This document shows positions 1 to 5,419 of a stretch of 6,139 nucleotides of DNA, piece after piece (within the stretch, counting starts at the first letter, position 1; every line of letters begins with the position of its first letter). The DNA comes from Bacillota bacterium (GTDB lineage: Bacteria > Bacillota > Sulfobacillia > JAJZYS01 > JAJYTV01), in assembly GCA_021806845.1 (NCBI GenBank), contig JAKAPV010000183.1:1-6139 (forward strand). The letters run 5' to 3'. The notes under the pieces were generated by a model. The model saw only the letters and a program-made list of their open reading frames with translations. It was not told where the DNA came from and did not search any database. Made by a program: the position numbers and the translations under genes.

Positions 1-16
1 CGGAGGAAGACCAGTC

Positions 17-44
17 TTGGCGCCCCGGCGGCATATGCTATCGT
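17..44 (+). promoter_or_regulatory. Candidate promoter of panD (extended -10)
   Basis: A TTGGCG box at 17-22 matches 4 of 6 positions of the sigma-A -35 consensus. After a 16-base spacer comes TATCGT at 39-44, preceded by TG at 36-37, giving an extended -10 (TGnTAnnnT). Transcription would start near 51, leaving a leader of about 19 bases with the panD ribosome binding site. The same TGnTA pattern recurs at 3874 and 4477, which supports it. No gene could be recognised in bases 1-35. This is pattern-based only; the -10 hexamer is imperfect. Confidence 0.45.
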
Positions 45-69
45 GAACGGGTCACGGAAGGGGAATGGC

Positions 70-459
70 ATGCTCTACGCTGTGTTGCGGTCCAAGATAC
101 ACAGGGCGCGGGTCACGGAGGCGAAGCTCCACTACCAGGGCAGCCTGTCGCTCGATCAGGACCTCATGGATGCGGCGGATCTGCGGGAACACGACTGGGT
201 GCAGATCACCTCGATGGCCAACGGGGCGCGCTGGCAGACATACGTCATGGCGGCCGAGCGCGGCAGCGGCACGGTCCGCGCGAACGGCGCGGCGGCGCGC
301 CATTTCGCTCCGGGAGACGAGGTCATCATCCTCGCCTTCGGCTACGCCGACGAACGAGAGCGGGCGGCGCTCGAACCGAAGCTCGTCTTCGTCGATGTGA
401 AGAACCGCCCGCAGCCCTCCACAGGAGGAACTCCGCAGCAGGTGGAACAACCTCTCTAG
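70..459 (+). CDS. panD: Aspartate 1-decarboxylase proenzyme (PanD)
   Basis: PanD decarboxylates L-aspartate to beta-alanine, the precursor joined to pantoate in pantothenate and coenzyme A synthesis; it is a cytoplasmic homotetramer. The 129-residue product matches the usual length of about 126-127. Numbered from the ATG at 70, the known functional residues fall at the positions seen in E. coli PanD: Lys9, the self-cleavage pair Gly24-Ser25 (Ser25 becomes the pyruvoyl cofactor), Arg54, Thr57, Tyr58 and Asn72 in an NGAAA motif. The start at 70 is chosen over an in-frame GTG at 43 because a GGAAGGGG SD lies at 56-63 and the protein then begins MLYAVLRSKIHRA, as in the family. The GTG also overlaps the candidate -10 box. 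The C-terminus ends in a Pro/Gln-rich tail of about 15 residues that looks dispensable. No panB or panC is visible, though they could lie to the left. Confidence 0.97.
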   Translation: MLYAVLRSKIHRARVTEAKLHYQGSLSLDQDLMDAADLREHDWVQITSMANGARWQTYVMAAERGSGTVRANGAAARHFAPGDEVIILAFGYADERERAALEPKLVFVDVKNRPQPSTGGTPQQVEQPL

Positions 460-474
460 CCACCTCGACGCCAC

Positions 475-492
475 AGGAGGGAATCACGCGTG
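475..492 (+). promoter_or_regulatory. Shine-Dalgarno and GTG start of the racemase gene
   Basis: AGGAGGG at 475-481 stands 8 bases before the GTG at 490. It is a near-perfect anti-SD match at good spacing and fixes this start. The word CCACAGGAGG occurs here (471-480) and also at 419-428 inside the end of panD. Confidence 0.8.
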
Positions 493-1599
493 CAGCTGCG
501 CCAGATCGAAGTGTTCGCCCTGCAGATGCGCCTTCGCCACCCGTTTGAGACCAGCTTCGGGCGGGAGGAGGAGCGGGAGTTCCTCCTGGTGCGCGCCCAG
601 ACCGACGACCTCGTCGGCTGGGGAGAGGTGACCGTCTCGCGCGATCCGTTCTACAGCTACGAGACGGTGGAGACGGCGGAGTCCGTGCTGCGCAACTACC
701 TCATCCCGTGGGCGCTCGCGAAGCCGATCGGGCATCCCGACGAGCTCATGGCGCGCCTTTCCCAGGTGCGTGGCCACCATATGGCCAAGTCCGGTCTCGA
801 GGGCGCAGTCTGGGACCTCTACGCAAAGGAGCAGGGGCTCCCCCTGTACCGCGCGCTGGGAGGCGAGCGCAGCGAGATCGAGGTGGGCATCTCGATCGGC
901 ATCGAGCCGACGGTGGACCTGCTGCTCAGGCAGGTCGACCGGTTCCTCGGCGAGGGCTACCGCAGGATGAAGATCAAGGTCAAGCCCGGTCAGGACTATC
1001 TGCCGTTGCGCGCGATCCGGGACCGGTTCGGCGACATTCCGATGATGGCGGACGCGAACTCGGCGTACAGCCTCTCCGACCTCAGCCTTCTGCGCCAGTT
1101 GGACGAGCTCGGCCTGATGATGATCGAGCAGCCCCTCAGCCACGACGACATCATCGACCACGCGAAGCTCGCCGCAGAGCTGCAAACCCCCATCTGCCTC
1201 GACGAGAGCATCCACTCCCCGGAAGACGCCCGCAAGGCGATCGAGATCGGTGCCGCCGGCGTGATCAACATCAAGATCGGCCGCCTCGGCGGGCTCGGCG
1301 CAGCCCGCCGCACCCACGACATCGCCCGCACAGCGGGAATTCCGGTATGGTGCGGGGGAATGCTGGAAAGTGGAGTCGGTCGGCTGCACAATGTTGCCAT
1401 CACCACCCTGCCGGGGTTCACCCTGCCGGGCGACACCGCGGCGAGCAGCCGCTACTGGGACGAGGACATCATTGAGCCGGAGGTGGACGTCACGCCGCAC
1501 GGCACCATCATCGTGCCGCAGGCACCGGGGATCGGCCATGCCGTGCGCGAGGACCGCGTCCGCAGCCTCGCGCACGGACACTGGGCCTATCGGCCTTGA
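490..1599 (+). CDS. menC: o-Succinylbenzoate synthase / N-succinylamino acid racemase, enolase superfamily
   Basis: A 369-residue enolase-superfamily enzyme of the muconate-lactonizing (MLE) subgroup. The N-terminal capping domain covers about residues 1-125 and the (beta/alpha)7-beta barrel the rest. Catalytic residues are readable: the KIKVK motif with Lys161/Lys163, metal ligands Asp188 (MADANSAY), Glu213 (IEQP) and Asp238 (CLDES), and the second general base Lys262 (NIKIGRLGG). The C-terminal GGMLESGVGRLHN and LPGFTLPGD segments are characteristic of the NSAR/OSBS subgroup rather than dipeptide epimerases. Family members dehydrate SHCHC to o-succinylbenzoate in menaquinone synthesis, racemise N-succinylamino acids, or do both. 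Arg265 matches the second-shell Arg266 of Amycolatopsis numbering that has been linked to racemase activity, so dual function is possible. No other men gene, succinyltransferase or desuccinylase is in view, so the physiological reaction is undecided. It is 30 bases after panD, probably cotranscribed. Confidence 0.9.
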   Translation: MQLRQIEVFALQMRLRHPFETSFGREEEREFLLVRAQTDDLVGWGEVTVSRDPFYSYETVETAESVLRNYLIPWALAKPIGHPDELMARLSQVRGHHMAKSGLEGAVWDLYAKEQGLPLYRALGGERSEIEVGISIGIEPTVDLLLRQVDRFLGEGYRRMKIKVKPGQDYLPLRAIRDRFGDIPMMADANSAYSLSDLSLLRQLDELGLMMIEQPLSHDDIIDHAKLAAELQTPICLDESIHSPEDARKAIEIGAAGVINIKIGRLGGLGAARRTHDIARTAGIPVWCGGMLESGVGRLHNVAITTLPGFTLPGDTAASSRYWDEDIIEPEVDVTPHGTIIVPQAPGIGHAVREDRVRSLAHGHWAYRP

Positions 1600-2177
1600 G
1601 CCGGAGTGCGAGCGCCCAAATCGAGCGCCGGCAGGAACTGCTGCGCGCCGCGGCGTCCGTCTTTGCCCAGCGCGGCTACGAGCGGGCGAAGGTCGCGGAG
1701 ATCGCCGCCACGGCGAATGTCGCGACGGGTACCTTCTATCTGTACTTCCCGTCCAAGGAAGCCTGCTTTCTGGACCTCGTCGCCCAGCTCTACGAGATCG
1801 TGCTGCAGCGCGTGACCGCCGCGCGCCAGGGCCAGGCGGACGTGCTGCGCAAGCTCAAGGCATCCATCACCGCGGTACTGGAGACCTTTGAGGACGAGCG
1901 GGATCTCGCCGCGGTCGTCCTGCTGCAGGGCAGCGGCTCCTTGCCGCAGATGGCGGAGCGCCTGCGTTCGGTCGAGGACAACCTCGCGCAGCTGCTCGCG
2001 CAAGACCTCAAGGAGGCGGCCGACACCGGACTGATCGCCCGTGGAGACGCGAGCCTGCGGGCGCACCTCGTGATCGGGGCGATGCGGGAGGCCCTCCTGT
2101 ACCGTCTGCGCCAACCCGCGCAGGACGGCAGCCAGGACGAGACCGTACGCGCGTTTTTGCTGCACGCGCTCGGCTGA
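1596..2177 (+). CDS. TetR/AcrR-family transcriptional regulator
   Basis: A 193-residue one-component repressor. The N-terminal TetR DNA-binding domain covers about residues 10-56. The helix-turn-helix runs from Val33 to Tyr50, with the family signature VATGTFYLYFPSKEA. The C-terminal alpha-helical ligand and dimer domain is divergent, so the inducer cannot be guessed. The start is a TTG whose last two bases begin the TGA stop of the upstream enzyme (TTGA overlap). There is no clear SD before it and no in-frame ATG or GTG before the HTH, so translation is probably coupled to the racemase gene. It may control its own operon, the downstream solute-binding protein or the flavin reductase, but no operator is proven. 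Length and domain order are normal for the family. Confidence 0.93.
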   Translation: MSRSASAQIERRQELLRAAASVFAQRGYERAKVAEIAATANVATGTFYLYFPSKEACFLDLVAQLYEIVLQRVTAARQGQADVLRKLKASITAVLETFEDERDLAAVVLLQGSGSLPQMAERLRSVEDNLAQLLAQDLKEAADTGLIARGDASLRAHLVIGAMREALLYRLRQPAQDGSQDETVRAFLLHALG

Positions 2178-2208
2178 CCTCCATCCGGCGGCAGCCGTAC
2201 CGAACCTC

Positions 2209-2225
2209 GGGAGGTGAGTAGATTG
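2209..2225 (+). promoter_or_regulatory. Strong Shine-Dalgarno setting a TTG start for the SBP
   Basis: GGGAGGTGA at 2209-2217 is an extended anti-SD match. Its GGAGG core lies 8 bases before the TTG at 2223. An in-frame GTG at 2214 sits inside the SD itself and is therefore an unlikely start. The 45-base gap after tetR holds no convincing promoter or terminator. Confidence 0.75.
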
Positions 2226-3851
2226 CGGCGCACGTCCTTGGCCGCCTTGCTTGTCGCATCCCTGCTCACGCCCGCAGCGGCGCAGGCGGCGTCCCCCCAG
2301 GCCGCCACGATCGGCGTCGGCGTCGTGGGCCGGCCCGGCAGCCTCAATCCGATGACCTACACGAGCCAGGCGGCGGCCGACATCCTTTCCGCCACGTCGG
2401 ACGGGCTCCTGCGCTTCGTCCCCACGAGCTGGCCGCGCAACAACCAACGCTACGCGTGGCGCCCGGATCTCCTGGCGGCGATGCCGATCTTGCGGGTGAC
2501 GGGCACGCCGGGGCCGACGGCCACGGTGACGATCACCTACCGCCTGCGGCGGGGACTGCGCTGGTCAGATGGGCAGCCGCTCACCTCGCGCGACATCCGC
2601 TTCACCTGGCACGCGGTGATGCAGCCGCAAAGCGGCGCCTACCAGGGCGGCTACGACCAGATCACATCGGTCGAGACGCCGAGCCCCCTGACGGCCGTCG
2701 TGCAGTTGCAGGGGACGTACGCCGCCTGGCAGACCCTCTTCTCGTTCCTCCTCCCCTACCACGCCTTGCACGGCCGGATCGCGGCCATCGCGACGGACAG
2801 GTCCTACAACCGCATGCCCCTGTCGACGGGTCCGTACGCGGTCGTCTACGACCAACGGGGGCGCGTCGTGCTGCGGGCCAACCCGTATTACGCCGGGCAG
2901 GACGGGCCGGCGCCCCGCATCGAACGCATCGTCGTGCGTTACTACCCCTCGGAGTCCCTCCTGCGCCGGGCGCTGGAGCGCCACGAGATCGCCGTGGCCG
3001 ACAACCTGCAGCTCTCGGAGCCGGGCGTCGCCGCCCTGCGCAAGGCAGGGATCACCGTTCAGAGCGTGCCCGGCCCCGCCTTCGAGCAGTTCACCTTCAA
3101 CCTCTTCCGCCCGACCTCGGGCAGCCTCAGCGTGCGGCGTGCGTTCTACCTTGCCCTGGACCGCCAAGGCATGTCGCGGCGCCTCTCCGGAGGGCGCTTC
3201 CGGGTAGCGTCGTCCGACCAGGCCGTCTACAGCTGGGCACTTGACGCGAAGCTCCCGCCGGTCCGGCAGAATATCGCCCTGGCGCGGCGCATCCTGCAGC
3301 AGGACGGCTGGGTGATGGGGCCCCACGGCTACTTCATGAAGGGCGGCCGGGTGCTCAGCCTGAACGTCTCCCTGACGGCGACGCCGCTGCACAAGGCGAT
3401 CATGGCCGCGGTGATACGGCAGGAGGCGCGCGCCGGCATCCGCGTGCGCGCGCAGTACCGGCCTGTCGCGGCCCTCTTCGGGCCGAGCGGCATGCTGGCG
3501 CGCGGCAACTACCAGGCGGCGCTCTTCTCCTTTGTCGACGGAGCCGACCCGAACGACGCCTCCCTCTTCAACAGCCAGACCGGCAGCCGCTATGCGTACG
3601 GCGTGGACTTCTCCGGCTACAACAGTGCGGCTGTCGACGCCTGGACCGCCGACGCGCTCGCGCGGATGTCGATGGGAGCCAGGGCAAGGGACTACCACCG
3701 CGTGCAAAGCGCCCTCTACCGGGACCTGCCGATGGTGCCCCTCTTCTTCCTGCCCGTCGAGACAGCCTACAACGCGAAGGCCGTATCCGGCATCACCGTG
3801 GACGACTTTGGCGGCTCCCTCTGGAGCGCAAGCCGCTGGCATCTGCGCTGA
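2223..3851 (+). CDS. Peptide/nickel ABC-type solute-binding protein (SBP_bac_5 family), non-lipoprotein
   Basis: A 542-residue extracytoplasmic binding protein of the DppA/OppA (family 5) type, which captures peptides or other small ligands for an ABC importer. Residues 1-22 form a Sec signal peptide: MRRTS, a Leu/Ala-rich core, then an AQA signal peptidase I site before Ala23. Family landmarks follow: SLNPMTYTSQAA near 40-52, LRRGLRWSDGQPLTSRDI at 108-125, the STGPY hinge motif at 201-205, ANPYYAG at 219-225 and SVRRAFYLALDR at 303-314. The C-terminus (FGGSLWSASRW) is intact. The mature protein contains no cysteine, so there is no lipobox and no lipid anchor. That is normal in diderms but unusual for a monoderm SBP. 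No permease or ATPase gene lies beside it, so it is an orphan here. The substrate cannot be told from sequence. The TTG start is set by the SD at 2209-2217. Confidence 0.93.
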   Translation: MRRTSLAALLVASLLTPAAAQAASPQAATIGVGVVGRPGSLNPMTYTSQAAADILSATSDGLLRFVPTSWPRNNQRYAWRPDLLAAMPILRVTGTPGPTATVTITYRLRRGLRWSDGQPLTSRDIRFTWHAVMQPQSGAYQGGYDQITSVETPSPLTAVVQLQGTYAAWQTLFSFLLPYHALHGRIAAIATDRSYNRMPLSTGPYAVVYDQRGRVVLRANPYYAGQDGPAPRIERIVVRYYPSESLLRRALERHEIAVADNLQLSEPGVAALRKAGITVQSVPGPAFEQFTFNLFRPTSGSLSVRRAFYLALDRQGMSRRLSGGRFRVASSDQAVYSWALDAKLPPVRQNIALARRILQQDGWVMGPHGYFMKGGRVLSLNVSLTATPLHKAIMAAVIRQEARAGIRVRAQYRPVAALFGPSGMLARGNYQAALFSFVDGADPNDASLFNSQTGSRYAYGVDFSGYNSAAVDAWTADALARMSMGARARDYHRVQSALYRDLPMVPLFFLPVETAYNAKAVSGITVDDFGGSLWSASRWHLR

Positions 3852-3882
3852 CGCCCTTCAATCGATTGGCGTATGGTAGCAT
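3848..3882 (+). promoter_or_regulatory. Candidate promoter region of the flavin reductase gene
   Basis: Two overlapping readings are possible. One is CTGACG at 3848-3853 (4 of 6 -35 matches, overlapping the SBP stop codon), an 18-base spacer and TATGGT at 3872-3877. The other is an extended -10, TG at 3874-3875 plus TAGCAT at 3877-3882, without a good -35. Either gives a leader of roughly 80-90 bases before the ATG at 3972. A 10-bp palindrome lies inside it. No T-rich terminator is seen after the SBP, so readthrough is also possible. Confidence 0.4.
3859..3868. promoter_or_regulatory. Perfect palindrome CAATCGATTG, possible operator
   Basis: CAATCGATTG is a perfect 10-bp inverted repeat between the -35 and -10 boxes of the preferred promoter reading. 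GCC at 3853-3855 and GGC at 3868-3870 flank it imperfectly. It is AT-richer than its surroundings. A dimeric repressor bound here would block the promoter, and the TetR protein encoded upstream is an obvious candidate. It is short, so chance is not excluded. Confidence 0.3.
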
Positions 3883-3938
3883 GGCGGTGGTCCGTTCGGA
3901 CGCTTCGCGCCGCGCATTACTCGTATGAAGGGAAGAAG

Positions 3939-3963
3939 CTGGGGCACGGCACACGCGCCCCGG
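3939..3963 (+). promoter_or_regulatory. Leader hairpin touching the flavin reductase SD
   Basis: GGGGC at 3941-3945 pairs with GCCCC at 3957-3961 around an 11-base loop. The stem extends by a U-G and a C-G pair (3940/3962, 3939/3963) that take up the first two bases of the SD, GGTGATC at 3962-3968. It could modulate ribosome access. Short GC stems are common in such DNA, so this is tentative. Confidence 0.3.
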
Positions 3964-3971
3964 TGATCGGT

Positions 3972-4457
3972 ATGATCGAAGCTGCGGAGTTCCGTCGCCT
4001 GATGGGCAATTGGGCGACGGGCGTCACGGTGGTGACCTCGCAGGGCCCGCGCGGCCCGCATGGCATGACCGCGAACGCCTTCCTCTCGGTCTCCCTGGAG
4101 CCTCCCCTCGTCCTCGTCTCCGTCGGGCACGACAATGAGTCCCATGCGATCATCCGGGCCTCGAGGCGCTTTGGCATCAGCATCCTCGCGGAGGAGCAGC
4201 GCGAGCTCTCCATCCGCTTCGCGACCCGCAGGCCCGATTCCGAGCGGGCCTTCGACGGCGTCGCCACCCTGCCGAGTCCGTGCGGACTGCTCTGGATCGC
4301 GGGGGCACTCGGCTGCCTCGAATGCGAACTGCAAGAGGAGATCGGGGCGCAGGACCACACGCTCTTTCTGGGGCGCGTGACGGCACTCAAGGAGGGCTCG
4401 GAGCAGAAGCCGCTCGTGTACTTCCGCTCGGGCTATACGGCGCCGCAAGAGGCCTAG
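3972..4457 (+). CDS. Flavin reductase family protein (FMN-binding split barrel, HpaC/DIM6-NTAB type)
   Basis: A 161-residue flavin reductase-like protein (PF01613 type). Members use NAD(P)H to reduce FMN or FAD and hand the reduced flavin to a partner monooxygenase; others are stand-alone flavoproteins. Landmarks: FRRLMGNWATGVTVVTS at residues 7-23, GMTANAFLSVSLEPPLVLVS at 31-50, FGISILAEEQRELSIRFA at 67-84, the CLECEL strand at 115-120, DHTLFLGRV at 128-136 and PLVYFRSGY at 147-155. These match the family from end to end at normal length. The ATG at 3972 is preferred: GGTGATC at 3962-3968 aligns with the 3' part of the full anti-SD sequence at ideal spacing. The in-frame ATG at 3873 would overlap the promoter and add 33 non-conserved residues. 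No monooxygenase partner is in the window, so the substrate pathway is unknown. Confidence 0.92.
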   Translation: MIEAAEFRRLMGNWATGVTVVTSQGPRGPHGMTANAFLSVSLEPPLVLVSVGHDNESHAIIRASRRFGISILAEEQRELSIRFATRRPDSERAFDGVATLPSPCGLLWIAGALGCLECELQEEIGAQDHTLFLGRVTALKEGSEQKPLVYFRSGYTAPQEA

Positions 4458-4476
4458 CGCGGATCTGGCGGTCCCG

Positions 4477-4485
4477 TGCTACAAT
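4477..4485 (+). promoter_or_regulatory. Extended -10 promoter of the EamA transporter gene
   Basis: TG at 4477-4478, one base, then TACAAT at 4480-4485 (5 of 6 consensus) form a strong extended -10. No good -35 is present at 16-18 bases, which extended -10 promoters tolerate. Transcription would start near 4492, giving a leader of about 24 bases that holds the SD GGGGGA at 4505-4510. The exporter is therefore probably transcribed separately from the flavin reductase. Confidence 0.55.
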
Positions 4486-4515
4486 GGGCGGGACTTGCCG
4501 CCTCGGGGGATTTGC

Positions 4516-5418
4516 GTGAGAAGGCAGCACCTTGCCCTGCTCCTACTGCTCGCCGCTCTGTGGGGCGGCTCCTTCCTGTTCATCCGGATCGCCGCGCCCG
4601 CGTTCGGTCCTGCCCTGATGGTCGAGCTGCGCGTCCTGGTGGCAGGTGCCAGCCTCTTCGGCTGGAGCGCGCTGCAGCGCCGCCGGCTGCCGCTTGTGGT
4701 GCCCTGGCCGCGCTATCTTTTGCTCGGCCTTCTGAACGCCGCGGCGCCCTTCGGGCTGATCGGCGCCGCGGAACTCACGCTGCCGGCCGCAACGGCCGCC
4801 ATCATCAATGCCACGACGCCTCTCTTCGCAGCCCTAGGCGCCGCCGTGTTCCTGCAAGAACGCCTGACGCCGCGCAAGGTCGCAGGCGTGCTGCTGGGCA
4901 TCGCGGGCGTCGTAGTCCTGGTCGGGTTCCACACAAGGGCCCAGTCGGACATCATCGCAGCGGCGCTCTCAGTGGCCGCGGCCGTGCTCTATGCCGCGGG
5001 CGGCATCTACGGCAAGCTGGCCTTCCCCGGGGTGCCGGCCCGGTCCCTCGCGGCGTACCAGCAGATCGGTGCGGCGATCGCGATGCTGCCGCTGGCCGTC
5101 TGGCTACGGCCGCAGGGCACGCCCGGCTTCGCCGCGGACATCTCGCTGCTCGCGCTCGCCGTGGCCTGCACGGCGCTTGCCTACCTCATCTACTTCCGCC
5201 TGCTGACGGAGGCGGGTCCGACGTTCACGCTCAGCGTGACCTTCCTCGTGCCGGTGTTCGGCACGCTGTGGGGCTGGAGTCTCCTCGGCGAGCGGATCGG
5301 CCCCTCCGCGGCCCTCGGCCTGATCGTGATCCTGCTGAGCGTCGCCCTCGTGACCGACATCCGCATTGGCAGGCGACTCAGCGCAGGGTCCGGCGCCGCC
5401 GCCGCGCCGGAACGGTAG
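4516..5418 (+). CDS. EamA/DMT-superfamily transporter (10 TM)
   Basis: A 300-residue integral membrane protein of the drug/metabolite transporter superfamily, whose bacterial members mostly export amino acids, metabolites or toxic compounds by proton exchange. It has two EamA repeats of five helices each, about residues 6-137 and 146-284. Repeat 1 opens with the family motif LWGGSFLFIRIA and ends with TTPLFAALGAAVFLQERLTPRK. Repeat 2 carries the matching SVTFLVPVFGTLWGWSLLGERIG. The C-terminal tail is short and Arg/Ala-rich. The GTG at 4516 is chosen over an in-frame TTG at 4495 because GGGGGA at 4505-4510 is correctly spaced before it and the TTG lies almost at the predicted transcription start. 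The cargo cannot be predicted. Its stop is one base from that of the convergent MFS gene. Confidence 0.93.
   Translation: MRRQHLALLLLLAALWGGSFLFIRIAAPAFGPALMVELRVLVAGASLFGWSALQRRRLPLVVPWPRYLLLGLLNAAAPFGLIGAAELTLPAATAAIINATTPLFAALGAAVFLQERLTPRKVAGVLLGIAGVVVLVGFHTRAQSDIIAAALSVAAAVLYAAGGIYGKLAFPGVPARSLAAYQQIGAAIAMLPLAVWLRPQGTPGFAADISLLALAVACTALAYLIYFRLLTEAGPTFTLSVTFLVPVFGTLWGWSLLGERIGPSAALGLIVILLSVALVTDIRIGRRLSAGSGAAAAPER
5389..5411. repeat. 8-bp perfect stem-loop at the end of the EamA gene
   Basis: TCCGGCGC at 5389-5396 and GCGCCGGA at 5404-5411 are exact inverted repeats around a 7-base loop (CGCCGCC). The element is within the last codons of the exporter gene (Ser-Gly-Ala-rich tail), just before both convergent stops. 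It lacks a T-tract on either strand, so it is not a classical intrinsic terminator. It may act as a 3' end stabiliser or transcription pause site between the converging genes. Confidence 0.4.
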
Positions 5419-5419
5419 G

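Noticed and set aside
1..46. Possible C-terminal end of panC or another gene upstream of panD (frame 2 stops at 44-46)
   Set aside because: The 14 readable residues do not resemble a PanC C-terminus, and the region fits a promoter better.
484..1581. Long minus-strand open frame opposite the racemase gene (365 codons)
   Set aside because: It mirrors a gene with every catalytic residue in place. Its translation is Arg/Val/Asp/His-rich without recognisable motifs, as expected for an antisense shadow in high-GC DNA.
1587..2447. Minus-strand open frame spanning tetR and the start of the SBP gene
   Set aside because: It crosses two well-supported plus-strand genes and their boundary, and no family motif is visible.
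2565..3842. Minus-strand open frame of 425 codons opposite the SBP gene
   Set aside because: Composition is low-complexity (Ala, Gly, Arg, Val, His), there is no SD or domain, and the plus strand encodes a complete family 5 SBP.
3852..3871. Intrinsic terminator after the SBP gene
   Set aside because: The palindrome at 3859-3868 has no loop and no T-tract follows, so it does not qualify as a terminator.
3873..3971. 33-residue N-terminal extension of the flavin reductase from ATG 3873
   Set aside because: No SD, overlap with the -10 region, and the added residues do not resemble the family. The ATG at 3972 has a well-aligned SD.
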